Positions 49,401-57,952 of a stretch of 64,000 nt of DNA are shown here, in pieces. Origin of the DNA: Thermohalobaculum xanthum (lineage in GTDB: Bacteria; Pseudomonadota; Alphaproteobacteria; Rhodobacterales; Rhodobacteraceae); contig NZ_JAEHHL010000001.1 in NCBI RefSeq assembly GCF_016623495.1, forward strand, positions 434,001 through 498,000. Direction: 5' to 3'. How positions within the stretch are numbered: the first letter of the stretch is position 1; the number at the start of each line of letters is the position of its first letter. A program made the position numbers and the translations under genes. Below the pieces are notes generated by a model. The model did no database searches. It was not told the DNA's origin and worked only from the letters and a program-made list of their open reading frames with translations.

Positions 49401-49997
49401 CGCCAGGTCTTGCCTGTCCCCCTCAGCAACCTGGAGATCATCGCCGATGGCGTCGTCGCCGGAGGCCTCGGTGATCGTCATTCCGATCCCGAGGCCAAGC
49501 TGCCATCGGCCATCGCGCCTGCGAACGATCTCGGCCTCGGGGCCGCGCAGGTACAGGTTGGTGACCCTCAGTTCACCCACCAGGAGGTCCGACAGGTTGA
49601 AGCGGGCGCCGATCCGGGGGACGGCGAGCAGCAAGTCGCCCTCGATCGACCGCAGCTCGACGTCGCGAAAGCGCAGTGCCGGCTCGCCTGCGCGTCGGCT
49701 GAGAGCAAGGAACGCGGACCCGACGCTGAGGCGGAGTTCATGCTGACCGTCGTTAACGCCATGCTCGACGAACTTCGCGAATGTCTGGACCTCGATCGGA
49801 CCCGAACGCAGCGACAGGGTCACGAGGCCAACGGCCATCACGAGCAATGTCGCAAGCGCAAGAAAAGCGCGAAACCCGTTCCGGCAGAATGACCAGCACA
49901 AATCCGCCGTCCCGGCGCAAGCCCGCATGACCTTCCCCGGTCGCTGCGGAGGCCGCGAGGCTGTTTGCGCTTCCTGCGATGTCGCGAGGACGTTCAT
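46464..49997 (-). CDS. large YhdP/AsmA-like envelope protein, 1177 residues
   Basis: An inner-membrane protein with one N-terminal transmembrane segment (about 43-63) and more than 1,000 periplasmic residues of repetitive beta structure (repeats of the type ELRVTNLYLRGP, GLDSGSISGDAQVETRLSF). The C-terminal section (FEGILNRGGISQTVAGGLAF and DLSGVISPAYAL) matches the AsmA-like C-terminal domain of YhdP. In E. coli such proteins bridge the envelope and move phospholipids to the outer membrane. ATG at 49997 has GGAG four bases upstream; an earlier codon at 50057 adds 20 residues. It converges on gluQ. Confidence 0.85.
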   Translation of the reverse strand: MNVLATSQEAQTASRPPQRPGKVMRACAGTADLCWSFCRNGFRAFLALATLLVMAVGLVTLSLRSGPIEVQTFAKFVEHGVNDGQHELRLSVGSAFLALSRRAGEPALRFRDVELRSIEGDLLLAVPRIGARFNLSDLLVGELRVTNLYLRGPEAEIVRRRDGRWQLGLGIGMTITEASGDDAIGDDLQVAEGDRQDLARGFAVATAILDGLAGGDPALPELARLESVTIRDAALTYRNAETGAVWSTEGATLRARRSGDGLAAALGIGLEEDETSPLRTIRVAIRRQRGVAGTDIDLSLHGVRPATLAVGVPEFDWLSLIDAPIDATLTGRLADDGDLGVVSGTIYAGEGRLVGTDGAELASTGFDRLKLDFSYDPSAERLALAELSVAAEAGSASLSGFVDVERTEAGQLHGLVGQLGIGALGIDMAEVFAEPIGFDGGEVVARVGFSPVTVDIASARLDRGALTMGASGRLQQEGGAWLSDIRAEAHNLTIAGLKSHWPLPFARNARTWVVEHLQSGVVDTLVAHARIGHGQPQIALDFSYRDLVSRYLGDMPAIRNAHGRGYLRLHDFVLEMDGGRVAVGSGEDIALDGSWLRISELWAETTPADIHLRGAGPLGGILALIDEKPLGLVSKLGLDSGSISGDAQVETRLSFPLINDLLLEQIDADAKADVVGLVMELPFGRDDPIAITGEAVALTASTTEMTVAGDVLADGIPLNIDWREIYGATPDRREVIARGQVTPGLMTRLDASLPGFESGTADLVVRMSQEGASPPEIVANADLAASRLALPVLGWSKAPGIRGTLEAQVRLLDGGAAEITRIKLDTAGLAAQGSLGISPSGRVDRATMSRVVLDERADLSVEFSRPGDRGLAATLRGRKLDLALIDQALGDGDITAGSASETDAQGEGATALPEIAVEFDLAEVVVTPELSVTSARGRADSSDGGGVTVSLDGKVNDLAPVDAELSLPPDGEGSLRMDVSDAGAFLRATGLSETARDGQLSLSAKVLDSAFTQFSGEVRMSNVTLREASTFEGILNRGGISQTVAGGLAFSKVQIPFEYQAGTITLGTSIATGPALAVKLDGTIEQESRALDLSGVISPAYALTGALDNVPLLGALLSGGKGEGILAMTFTVGGTIDDPSYSVNPLSLLTPGILRRIFTSKAREPDERFLEGLRSPD

Positions 49998-50188
49998 CCG
50001 CTCCGTTCCGCGGGCGTGGGTCATGGCCCGATGCGCCCCGCCCTGCCCGGCCGCCACTGACGGCTTGTCAGATCACACCCCTGGATTAATTTGCTCGCTG
50101 CGCGGCGGCGTTGCAACTGCCTGCGGCCCCGCCAACTCTCAGGAACGGCCACACGCGGCTTCACCAGAACGGACGAGGATCGGCCTAC

Positions 50189-50665
50189 ATGACGGACACA
50201 CCCTCCCCCGCGGTCGGAGAAAAGGCTCCGACGTTCTCGCTCCCCGGCACTGGCGGCCAGACGGTCGCGCTCGACGACCATGCGGGCAAGGCGGTCGTGC
50301 TGTATTTCTACCCCAAGGACGATACACCCGGATGCACGCGCGAAGCGGTCGAGTTCTCCGGAGCCATCGGCGATTTCGATGCCGCTGGCGCGGTGGTGAT
50401 CGGCGTGTCGAAGGACCCTGCGAAGAAGCACGACAAGTTCGCAGTAAAGCATGATCTCAAGGTCCTGCTGGCATCGGACGAGTCGAGCGACGTTTGCGAG
50501 CGCTACGGCGTCTGGGTCGAGAAATCCATGTACGGCAGGAAGTACATGGGCATCGAGCGATCCACTTTCCTCATCGGCAAAGATGGACACATCGTGCAGG
50601 CGTGGCGCGGGGTGAAAGTTCCCGGACACGTCGACGAGGTTCTCTCGGCGGTGCGCGCTCTTTGA
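50189..50665 (+). CDS. bcp: thioredoxin-dependent peroxiredoxin (Bcp/PrxQ type)
   Basis: A 158-residue peroxidase that reduces hydrogen and organic peroxides. The peroxidatic cysteine is Cys49 in [13 protein letters not shown], inside the TxxC motif. E. coli Bcp has a resolving cysteine five residues later; here that position is not cysteine, and the only other cysteine is in [11 protein letters not shown] (about residue 98), as in the other PrxQ subgroup. [12 protein letters not shown] is also typical. It lies 191 bases from the divergent AsmA-like gene. Confidence 0.93.
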   Translation: MTDTPSPAVGEKAPTFSLPGTGGQTVALDDHAGKAVVLYFYPKDDTPGCTREAVEFSGAIGDFDAAGAVVIGVSKDPAKKHDKFAVKHDLKVLLASDESSDVCERYGVWVEKSMYGRKYMGIERSTFLIGKDGHIVQAWRGVKVPGHVDEVLSAVRAL

Positions 50666-50750
50666 TGGGGCCCTGCGCCAGCACATCGCGTTTGCCTGCG
50701 GGCGCGGTTCATGTTTGGGTCTGGCATTCGCCAAGCTCCGGAGTGACGAC

Positions 50751-51752
50751 ATGAACCTCGCCCGTTTTCCGCGCATTCGTCTTGCCCATCTGCCGACGCC
50801 GCTCGAACCTCTGCCCCGGCTCTCGGAATATCTCGGCGGCCCGGAGATCTGGATCAAGCGCGACGATTGCACGGGGCTCTCGACCGGCGGCAACAAGACC
50901 CGCAAGCTCGAGTTCCTCATGGCGGAAGCGCAGGCGCAAGGCGCCGACATCGTCATCACTCAAGGGGCGACACAGTCGAACCACGCCCGCCAGACCGCGG
51001 CTGCTGCAGCGCGCCTGGGCATGGGGTGCCACATTCTCCTCGAGAACCGCACCGGATCGAATGACGCGAATTACCGTGGCAGCGGGAACGTGTTTCTCGA
51101 CCACCTGCATGGCGCGACGACCGAGGAGCGACCCGGCGACGGCCGGGACATGAACGCCGAGATGGAGCCCGTCGCCGAGCGGTTCCGGAGCGAGGGCCGA
51201 ACGCCCTACGTGATCCCGGGTGGGGGGTCGAACGCGACAGGTGCGCTGGGCTACGTCAACTGCGCCTACGAGCTGATGGGCCAGTCACAGGACATGGGGC
51301 TGGTGTTCGACCACTTCGTCACGGCGACCGGCAGCGCCGGCACGCAGGCAGGGCTCATCGTCGGGCTCAAGGCGATCAATGCGGGGTTGCCGCTGCTCGG
51401 CATCGGCGTGCGGGCGCCGCGCGAGAAGCAGGAAGCCAACGTCTTCGCCCTCGCAGAAAAGACGGCCGAGAAGCTGGGCGTTCCCGGTGTCGTGGCCCGC
51501 GAGGACGTCGTTGCAAACACCGATTACGTCGGGGCGGGCTACGGCATTCCGCGCGAGGACACACTGGCCGCAATCGACCTATTCGCGAGATGCGAGGGGA
51601 TCCTGCTCGACCCCGTCTATTCCGGCAAGGGTGCGGCCGGCCTGATCGATCTGGTTCGCAAGGGGCACTTCAAATCCGGCGAGCGCATCGTCTTCCTGCA
51701 CACTGGCGGCAGCGCGGCCCTGTTCGGATACACCAGCTATTGGGCCAAGTGA
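50751..51752 (+). CDS. PLP-dependent D-cysteine desulfhydrase / L-cysteate sulfo-lyase type enzyme
   Basis: A 333-residue fold-type II PLP enzyme. The Schiff-base lysine is in [17 protein letters not shown], the phosphate loop in [10 protein letters not shown], and [12 protein letters not shown] and [12 protein letters not shown] are typical of the ACC deaminase / D-cysteine desulfhydrase family. The [16 protein letters not shown] signature resembles CuyA of roseobacters, which cuts sulfite from L-cysteate. D-cysteine desulfhydrase remains an equal alternative; sequence alone does not decide. It follows bcp after 85 bases. Confidence 0.85.
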   Translation: MNLARFPRIRLAHLPTPLEPLPRLSEYLGGPEIWIKRDDCTGLSTGGNKTRKLEFLMAEAQAQGADIVITQGATQSNHARQTAAAAARLGMGCHILLENRTGSNDANYRGSGNVFLDHLHGATTEERPGDGRDMNAEMEPVAERFRSEGRTPYVIPGGGSNATGALGYVNCAYELMGQSQDMGLVFDHFVTATGSAGTQAGLIVGLKAINAGLPLLGIGVRAPREKQEANVFALAEKTAEKLGVPGVVAREDVVANTDYVGAGYGIPREDTLAAIDLFARCEGILLDPVYSGKGAAGLIDLVRKGHFKSGERIVFLHTGGSAALFGYTSYWAK

Positions 51753-51975
51753 GGCTCTCCATCAATCCATGGCTTGCCGGGTCGAGCGGGGCCGGACTAT
51801 AACTTACCCAGGTGATCGGGGTTGGGGTTGCCTCGACACCACGCTGAAGGCCCGCGCTGCAGTTGCGCGAGCCAGCGTTTCGCGGAGGGTGTGGGGCCTC
51901 CGCTCGAGTTGTTTTCCGGATCGTAACCAGCGTGTTTTCTCCTGCGGCTCGAAGGCGAGAGCGACGGAAAATCGT

Positions 51976-52004
51976 TTGCCTGAGTCGCTGTCATCCGATA
52001 TAGC
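51976..52004 (+). promoter_or_regulatory. candidate promoter for the M23-bactofilin operon
   Basis: TTGCCT (51976-51981), a 17-base spacer and TATAGC (51999-52004) give a leader of about 55 bases. The 314-base gap 51753-52066 otherwise shows no gene or repeat; no clear terminator for the upstream gene was seen. Confidence 0.55.
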
Positions 52005-52066
52005 GTTGCGCAAAAGACGCATGACAAAAATATTTCGGAATGGGATCAGTGAGGGAGCAGCACTGA

Positions 52067-53398
52067 ATGTCATCTGGTGATGAGGGGCAAGCCTCACGGT
52101 TGCTGTCCCGACTGCTGCCGGAGCGCCGGGTTTATCTGCGAACGGGTCAGCGAACCCGGTACTTTGCGCTTGGGCCAGTCTCACAGCTCGCAATCGCCAC
52201 GGCGCTGCTCGCCACGGTCGGGTGGACGGGCTTCGCGACGCATTCATTTGTCTCTCGCGCGCTTGACGTGAAGGGCGCCGAGTCCCGGCTCAGCGCGATG
52301 AAGGAGGCCTACGAGGCCCGCATCGGCGCGATGGAAGACCGGCAGCTGGCGCTCGAGGCAGAACTCAACCGCGCCAATGAGCGGCGCGACGCCGCCACCG
52401 CCCGCCTCTCCGAGAAACAGCAGCGTCTGGTGCGCGTCACCCACGAACTCAACGAGGTCGAAACCGAGGCTGCGGCCCTGCGCTTCGAGGTCGATACGCT
52501 CAACCGCGCCCGGCGCGAGGCCGAGGAAAGACTCGAGCGACTGGGTGGCGAATTGATCGCGCTCCGGCTCGGCGTCGCTGACGCCCAGGCGTCGCGCAAC
52601 GGCCTTGCCGCGTCGCTCGGATCCGTGAGCGGGGCGATCGATCGCGTGATCGTCGAGCGCGATTTCGCGATCGCGCGCCGCGAGACGCTCAACGATCGCG
52701 TTGCCGAACTCGAGAGCGAGGTCTCGAGCTACGAGGACCGCCAGGAGCGCCTGCTTGCCCAGCTCGAAGGCGCGACGCAGTTCGGGCTGTCGGGGCTCGA
52801 GAAGATGTTCCGGCGCGCGAACGTGGACCTCGACCGGATCCTTGGTGAACTGTCGCGCGATTACTCGGGATCGGGTGGACCGTTCCTGCCGCTCGATGAG
52901 GCCAACGCGCCCGACGGCGAGGCCGATCGGCGCGTCGCGAGCCTGATGCACGATCTCGAACAGGTGAACCTCATGCGCTTCGCGGCGGAGCGACTGCCGT
53001 TTGCGATGCCCGTGAAGGGCGGGCGCTACACGTCGAACTTCGGGCCGCGGCGCGATCCGCTGCGGCGACGCATGTCGATGCATGCCGGTATCGACATTGC
53101 AGGTCCGCGCGGCACTCCGGTGCATGCCACCGCGGATGGAGTTGTGACCTATGCCGGACGCCAGCGAGGCTACGGCATCGTGGTCAAGATTAGGCATGCT
53201 TTCGGGTTTGAAACCGTCTATGCTCACCTCGACCGCGCCCGCGTAACCTTGGGTCAACGCGTCGAGCGGGGCGATCTCATCGCAGACATGGGGAATACCG
53301 GTCGGAGTACCGGGACCCATCTGCATTACGAAGTCCGGATCGACGCTGAACCCGTCAATCCGATGAAGTTCATAGAGGCGGCACGCGATGTTCTCTAA
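52067..53398 (+). CDS. membrane-anchored M23 peptidoglycan endopeptidase with coiled coil
   Basis: A 443-residue protein with one transmembrane segment (about 38-58), a long periplasmic coiled coil (about 70-180), a second helical section and a C-terminal M23/LytM domain (about 320-440). Zinc ligands are visible in MSMHAGIDIAGP and in THLHYEV, and the domain includes SNFGPRRDP, so it looks enzymatically active. The family cuts peptide cross-links. Its stop overlaps the bactofilin start by 11 bases; such M23-bactofilin pairs control cell shape in several bacteria (for example Csd1-CcmA in Helicobacter). Confidence 0.93.
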   Translation: MSSGDEGQASRLLSRLLPERRVYLRTGQRTRYFALGPVSQLAIATALLATVGWTGFATHSFVSRALDVKGAESRLSAMKEAYEARIGAMEDRQLALEAELNRANERRDAATARLSEKQQRLVRVTHELNEVETEAAALRFEVDTLNRARREAEERLERLGGELIALRLGVADAQASRNGLAASLGSVSGAIDRVIVERDFAIARRETLNDRVAELESEVSSYEDRQERLLAQLEGATQFGLSGLEKMFRRANVDLDRILGELSRDYSGSGGPFLPLDEANAPDGEADRRVASLMHDLEQVNLMRFAAERLPFAMPVKGGRYTSNFGPRRDPLRRRMSMHAGIDIAGPRGTPVHATADGVVTYAGRQRGYGIVVKIRHAFGFETVYAHLDRARVTLGQRVERGDLIADMGNTGRSTGTHLHYEVRIDAEPVNPMKFIEAARDVL

Positions 53399-53909
53399 GA
53401 GCAAGATCTCTGAAACCAACGAAAAGTCCGAGCAGCCCCGGGCTGCGACGCCGACGGTCGGATCGACCAACTCGGCAAGCGCGCCGGCGCCCAGCACAAG
53501 CGCCAGCGCCGCGCCCTCTCCGACCTATTCGGCAAAGCCGAAGCCGTCGCCGTCGCTTCTCTCGAGCGACCTCACCATCAAGGGCAACGTCATCACCTCC
53601 GGCGACATCCAGGTCGAAGGCAAGGTGGAAGGCGATGTCCGGGCAAACCTTCTGACCGTCGGCGAGAGCGCCGAGATCCACGGCGAGATCGTCGCTGACG
53701 ACGTTGTCGTCAATGGCAAGGTCGTGGGTCGAGTGCGTGGGCTGAAGGTCCGCCTCACGGCTTCCGCGCGCGTCGAGGGCGACATCGTTCACAAGACAAT
53801 CGCGATCGAGTCTGGCGCCCATTTCGAGGGATCCGTCCAGCGTCAGGAAGACCCGCTGGGCGACTCGAAAAACCGCTCGTCGCCGCGCGCGACCTCCGAC
53901 GCGAGCTGA
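53388..53909 (+). CDS. bactofilin
   Basis: A 173-residue cytoskeletal protein. A disordered Ser/Ala/Pro-rich N-terminus (1-60) precedes the bactofilin beta-helix (about 62-160), with repeats such as TIKGNVITSGDIQVEGKVEG, LLTVGESAEIHGEIVADDV and HKTIAIESGAHFEGSV. Bactofilins polymerise without nucleotide and scaffold cell-wall enzymes, often an M23 peptidase like the one overlapping its 5' end by 11 bases. An intrinsic terminator follows the stop. Confidence 0.95.
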   Translation: MFSKSKISETNEKSEQPRAATPTVGSTNSASAPAPSTSASAAPSPTYSAKPKPSPSLLSSDLTIKGNVITSGDIQVEGKVEGDVRANLLTVGESAEIHGEIVADDVVVNGKVVGRVRGLKVRLTASARVEGDIVHKTIAIESGAHFEGSVQRQEDPLGDSKNRSSPRATSDAS

Positions 53910-53939
53910 GCTCGACTTTAAAGTTCCGAAAAATGAATG

Positions 53940-53970
53940 CGGGCGCCAATGGCGCCCGTAATTCTTTGTT
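53940..53970 (+). terminator. terminator of the M23-bactofilin operon
   Basis: CGGGCGCC, loop AAT and GGCGCCCG (53940-53958) form a perfect 8-base stem, followed by TAATTCTTTGTT. It lies 31 bases after the bactofilin stop and before the convergent ctrA gene. Confidence 0.78.
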
Positions 53971-54031
53971 GGCTATGCGAAATTTCGCAGCCAGTGCCAG
54001 GCTCGGCGTCTCCCCCCTTCGCTCGCGGGCT

Positions 54032-54736
54032 TCAGCTCGCCACGGAGAGCCTCGCCTCAGACACCGGATCCCGCAAAACGTATCCGCGGCCCCAGACCGT
54101 CTCGATGTAGTTGTCACCACCGGTGGCGGATGCGAGCTTCTTGCGGAGCTTGCAGATGAAGACATCGATGATCTTCACCTCCGGCTCGTCCATGCCCCCG
54201 TAGAGGTGGTTCAGGAACATCTCCTTCGTCAGCGTCGATCCCTTCCGGAGGGAGAGGAGCTCGAGCATCTGGTATTCCTTGCCGGTCAGGTGAACCGGAC
54301 GGCCGGCCACCTCGACGGTCTTGGCGTCGAGATTGACCGAGATCTTGCCCGTGCTGATGACCGACTGGGCATGCCCTTTCGAGCGCCGCACGATCGCGTG
54401 GATCCGCGCCACCAGCTCATCGGCATTGAACGGCTTGGTGAGATAGTCATCGGCCCCGGCACCGAAGCCTTTGACCTTATTCTCGGCGCCGTGCAGTCCG
54501 GTCAGGATAAGGATCGGGGTCTCGATGCGGGCAAGGCGAAGCTTTCGCAGGACGTCATACCCATTCATGTCCGGCAGAGAGAGGTCGAGAACGACAAGGT
54601 CGTAGTCGTAGAGCTTCGCGAGTTCGATCCCCTCTTCGCCCGAATCCGTGACGTAGGTATTCAGATCGGCCCGTCTCAGCATCAGCTCGATGCTCTGGGC
54701 CGTGGATGGGTCGTCCTCGATCAACAGAATCCGCAT
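54032..54736 (-). CDS. ctrA: cell-cycle master response regulator CtrA
   Basis: A 234-residue OmpR-type regulator. The receiver domain has the acidic pair EDD at 7-9 and the phosphoacceptor Asp51, with the CtrA-type [12 protein letters not shown] and [13 protein letters not shown] linker. The winged-helix output domain contains [20 protein letters not shown], a CtrA hallmark. In Rhodobacterales CtrA is usually non-essential and controls motility, gene transfer agents and related traits. The ATG at 54736 has GGAG nine bases upstream; a TTG two codons earlier is unlikely. SciP, its inhibitor, is encoded upstream. Confidence 0.97.
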   Translation of the reverse strand: MRILLIEDDPSTAQSIELMLRRADLNTYVTDSGEEGIELAKLYDYDLVVLDLSLPDMNGYDVLRKLRLARIETPILILTGLHGAENKVKGFGAGADDYLTKPFNADELVARIHAIVRRSKGHAQSVISTGKISVNLDAKTVEVAGRPVHLTGKEYQMLELLSLRKGSTLTKEMFLNHLYGGMDEPEVKIIDVFICKLRKKLASATGGDNYIETVWGRGYVLRDPVSEARLSVAS

Positions 54737-54883
54737 GCTCAACCACTCCGTCCCGCAAGCTAACCTTACCTCGCGCTACAGTTAAGATGCATTGGGTAAA
54801 CGCTTGGTTACTGCTTACGTCAATAGAATGACGACGAAACGGCACGGGTTCCCATCAATTTCCGATCGTGAACCGCAGCGGCC

Positions 54884-55162
54884 TCATTCTGAGGCCGGCC
54901 GGGTTTCGCGAAGGCGTGTGATCCGCAGGCCTTTCAGGCCCAGCTGTCCGAACGCCCGTTGCCAAGAGCGTAGCTCCTCTTCCGAAATGTCATAGAGGCT
55001 AAAGGCTTCTTCCTGAGTGATCAGGCCACCCTCGACCGCCACTACAACCCGGGCTTTCCGCCTCGGCACCCAGCGTCCGTTGTCGGGCGCGGGCAGGTCC
55101 TTTTTCGTCATCCGCTCACCATCAGGGCCGATGACATGGCTAACCCGAACAGTGTTGGTCAT
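54884..55162 (-). CDS. sciP: SciP-like CtrA inhibitor (DUF1153)
   Basis: A 92-residue helix-turn-helix protein of the DUF1153 family. The N-terminal VIGPDGERMTKKDLPAPDN, the basic patch RWVPRRKARVV and GGLITQEEAFSLYDISEEEL are family signatures. In Caulobacter SciP binds CtrA at promoters and blocks its activation, restricting CtrA-dependent genes to a cell-cycle window. It is on the same strand as ctrA, with a 147-base gap that contains an imperfect CtrA-like site; GGAGG lies just before the ATG. Confidence 0.93.
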   Translation of the reverse strand: MTNTVRVSHVIGPDGERMTKKDLPAPDNGRWVPRRKARVVVAVEGGLITQEEAFSLYDISEEELRSWQRAFGQLGLKGLRITRLRETRPASE

Positions 55163-55265
55163 TGTCCTCCGTCTTGCATCCACCTATGTAGCCCGGAGGC
55201 TAGCCCGCCGCACTTAAGGAGCGGTGAAGCCCTGCGGTTAAAGGAAAAATGGCGGCTGGAGCGCG

Positions 55266-56429
55266 ATGACACGCCTAAATGCCCTTGGCTTCGATCGAGC
55301 GCCGGCCGATACGCGCGTGGTTGTCGCGATGTCGGGCGGCGTCGACAGCTCGGTCGTCGCGGCAGAACTTGCCGCGCAGGGGTTCGACGTCGTCGGGATC
55401 ACGCTACAGCTCTATGATCACGGAGCGGCCGTCGGCAGGGGCAAGACCTGCTGCGCCGGACGGGACATCCACGATGCGCGCCGGGTGGCCGAGGGCATGG
55501 GCTTCCCCCACTACGTTCTCGACTACGAGACCCGGTTCCGCGAAAGCGTGATGGACGAATTCGCCGACTCCTACCTTGCCGGGGCGACGCCCATCCCCTG
55601 CGTGCGTTGCAACGAGCGCGTGAAGTTCCGCGACCTCGTCGCCACCGCGCGCGATCTGGGCGCGGATTGCCTTGCGACCGGACACTACATAAGCCGCAAG
55701 GACGGCCCGCTCGGGCCCGAGCTCCATCGCGCGGCCGATCCGCGCCGCGACCAGTCATATTTCCTTTTCGCGACAACGCAGGACCAGCTCGAATACCTGC
55801 GCTTCCCGCTCGGCGGCATCGCGTCCAAGCAGGAAACCCGCGCGATGGCCGAGCGCCATGGACTTCCCGTGGCCGACAAGCCCGACAGCCAGGACATCTG
55901 CTTCGTGCCCAACGGCAACTACGCGCAGGTGATCGAGAAGCTCCGCCCCGGCGCCGCCGAGCCGGGGCAGATCGTCCATCTCGACGGGCGCGTCCTTGGC
56001 GAGCACGAAGGCATCATTCACTACACGATCGGCCAGCGTCGCGGCCTCGGGATCGGCGGTGGCGCACCGCTCTTCGTCGTGCGGCTCGACCCAGAGACCC
56101 GGCGAGTGATCGTCGGCCCGCGCGAGGCTCTCGCAACACGACGGATCACGCTGGCCGAGGTCAACTGGCTGGGCGACACCGCATTCGACGAGGCACCCGA
56201 CGAGGGGTACGAGATCCTGGCCCGCGTGCGCTCGACCCGCGAGCCCGTGCCGGCCCGGCTGCATCCGACCCAAACGGGGGCCATCGTGGAACTGCTGACG
56301 CCCGAGGAAGGTGTCGCTCCGGGTCAGGCCTGCGTGTTCTATGCCCCCGAGGGCAGCCGCGTTCTGGGTGGCGGCTGGATCAGGGCCGATCGTGAGGCCA
56401 TGGCCGGGCGCAGTTGCTCGAATTCTTGA
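55266..56429 (+). CDS. mnmA: tRNA 2-thiouridine(34) synthase MnmA
   Basis: A 387-residue thiouridylase that adds sulfur to U34 of tRNAs for Lys, Glu and Gln, taking sulfur from a relay or directly from IscS. The ATP pyrophosphatase loop SGGVDSS lies near residue 24, the first catalytic cysteine in [11 protein letters not shown], and the second in [21 protein letters not shown] and the C-terminal domain are typical. The length is close to E. coli MnmA. It is divergent from sciP with a 103-base gap. Confidence 0.95.
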   Translation: MTRLNALGFDRAPADTRVVVAMSGGVDSSVVAAELAAQGFDVVGITLQLYDHGAAVGRGKTCCAGRDIHDARRVAEGMGFPHYVLDYETRFRESVMDEFADSYLAGATPIPCVRCNERVKFRDLVATARDLGADCLATGHYISRKDGPLGPELHRAADPRRDQSYFLFATTQDQLEYLRFPLGGIASKQETRAMAERHGLPVADKPDSQDICFVPNGNYAQVIEKLRPGAAEPGQIVHLDGRVLGEHEGIIHYTIGQRRGLGIGGGAPLFVVRLDPETRRVIVGPREALATRRITLAEVNWLGDTAFDEAPDEGYEILARVRSTREPVPARLHPTQTGAIVELLTPEEGVAPGQACVFYAPEGSRVLGGGWIRADREAMAGRSCSNS

Positions 56430-56489
56430 GCCGGCACAACTGCGCTGGTCCGATCTGGTTCGCCCGAGCGCTGAGCCATCGACGGATGC

Positions 56490-56540
56490 ATGACACCATT
56501 GCCGGGCCTTGCTAGGTTGGCTCCAGTTTCAGCTGGAGCC
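56490..56540 (+). promoter_or_regulatory. candidate promoter and start-proximal hairpin for the M20 peptidase
   Basis: ATGACA (56490-56495), a 17-base spacer and TAGGTT (56513-56518) form a possible promoter. Immediately after it, GGCTCCAG (56519-56526), loop TTTCAG and CTGGAGCC (56533-56540) form a perfect 8-base stem whose right arm contains the likely ribosome-binding GGAG, seven to ten bases before the ATG at 56547. Confidence 0.4.
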
Positions 56541-56546
56541 ATTCAT

Positions 56547-57935
56547 ATGTCCGCACTCGCCTCGGTGCTCGACCATCTCGACAATGACACGGACGCCGCA
56601 ATCGAGAGGTTGTTCGAACTGCTGCGCATCCCCTCGATCTCGACCGATCCCGCCTTCGCGGCGGACTGCGCGCGCACGGCCGACTGGCTCGTCAAGGACC
56701 TAGAGACGATCGGGTTCAAGGCGCAGGCGCATCAGACTGCGGGACATCCAATCATTCTCGCGGAAGATCATGATTCCGCGGGCCCTCATGTCCTCTTCTA
56801 CGGTCATTACGACGTGCAGCCCGTCGATCCGCTCTCGCTTTGGGATCGCGATCCGTTCGACCCCGCCGTGACCGCGCGTGAGGATGGTACGCGGCAGATC
56901 TGTGGTCGTGGGGCATCGGACGACAAGGGCCAGGTGATGACCTTCATCGAGGCTTGCCGGGCATGGAAGCGGGCCGCAGGACGCCTGCCCTGCAAGGTGA
57001 CGATCCTGCTCGAAGGCGAGGAGGAATCGGGTGGCGCGCATCTTCCGGGCTTTCTCGACGCGCACAAGGAGCGCCTGAGCAAGGCCGGCATCGCCCTGGT
57101 TTGCGACACCAGCATGTGGAGCCCAGACACCCCTGCGATCACCACCAGCCTGCGCGGCATGGCGAGCGAAGAGGTCATCATCCACGCCGCCAGCCGCGAC
57201 CTCCACTCGGGCTACTACGGCGGCGCCGCTGCGAACCCGATCGCCATCCTGGCGCGCGCACTCGGCCAACTGCACGACGGCGAAGGGCGCGTCACGCTTG
57301 AGGGCTTTTATGACGGCGTGTCCGAACCCTCTGATCAGGTGAAAGAACAGTGGCAATCGCTTGATTTCACAGCAGAAGAGTTCCTTGGAGAGGTCGGCCT
57401 CAAGCATCCCGCTGGTGAAACCGACCGCAGCTGCCTCGAGCTGGTCTGGTCGCGACCGACGGCCGAGATCAACGGCATCACGGGTGGCTACACGGGCGTT
57501 GGCTTCAAGACCGTGATCCCGGCCCAGGCGAGTGCCAAGGTCTCGTTCCGCCTAGTCGGCGAGCAGGATCCCAAGGCGGTGTCGAAGGCGTTCCGCGCCT
57601 TCATCAACGCGCGCATCCCACCGGATTGCCGCGCGGAGTTCATCGAACATGGTGGCTCGCCCGCGGTGACGATGCCCGTCGAGGCCCCGCCCTTCGCCCG
57701 GGCGCGCCAGGCGCTCAGCGACGAGTGGGAGACAGACGCGGTCTTTGTCGGCGGGGGCGGCTCGATCCCGGTCGTCGGCGAGTTCAAGCGCAAGCTTGGC
57801 CTCGACGCGTTGCTGATCGGCTTCGCGCTGGACGACGACCGGATCCACTCGCCGAACGAGAAGTATGACCTTCGATCCTTTGACAAGGGCAGGCGGAGCT
57901 GGGCGCGTGTCCTGGCGGCTCTGGCTGAAGCCTGA
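56547..57935 (+). CDS. M20-family dipeptidase / metallopeptidase
   Basis: A 462-residue di-zinc peptidase. Metal and catalytic motifs: FYGHYDVQPVDP (His and Asp ligands), GRGASDDKGQ, the catalytic glutamate in LLEGEEESGG, and a late histidine in RIHSPNEKYD. An inserted dimerisation domain (about 195-315) is present. Closest in layout to carnosine-type and PepV/DapE-like dipeptidases; the exact substrate is unknown. The ATG at 56547 is preferred; a longer reading frame starts at 56490 but covers the promoter-like region. The asparaginase gene follows after 17 bases. Confidence 0.88.
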   Translation: MSALASVLDHLDNDTDAAIERLFELLRIPSISTDPAFAADCARTADWLVKDLETIGFKAQAHQTAGHPIILAEDHDSAGPHVLFYGHYDVQPVDPLSLWDRDPFDPAVTAREDGTRQICGRGASDDKGQVMTFIEACRAWKRAAGRLPCKVTILLEGEEESGGAHLPGFLDAHKERLSKAGIALVCDTSMWSPDTPAITTSLRGMASEEVIIHAASRDLHSGYYGGAAANPIAILARALGQLHDGEGRVTLEGFYDGVSEPSDQVKEQWQSLDFTAEEFLGEVGLKHPAGETDRSCLELVWSRPTAEINGITGGYTGVGFKTVIPAQASAKVSFRLVGEQDPKAVSKAFRAFINARIPPDCRAEFIEHGGSPAVTMPVEAPPFARARQALSDEWETDAVFVGGGGSIPVVGEFKRKLGLDALLIGFALDDDRIHSPNEKYDLRSFDKGRRSWARVLAALAEA

Positions 57936-57952
57936 GCCTGCGGAGCGTCGGG

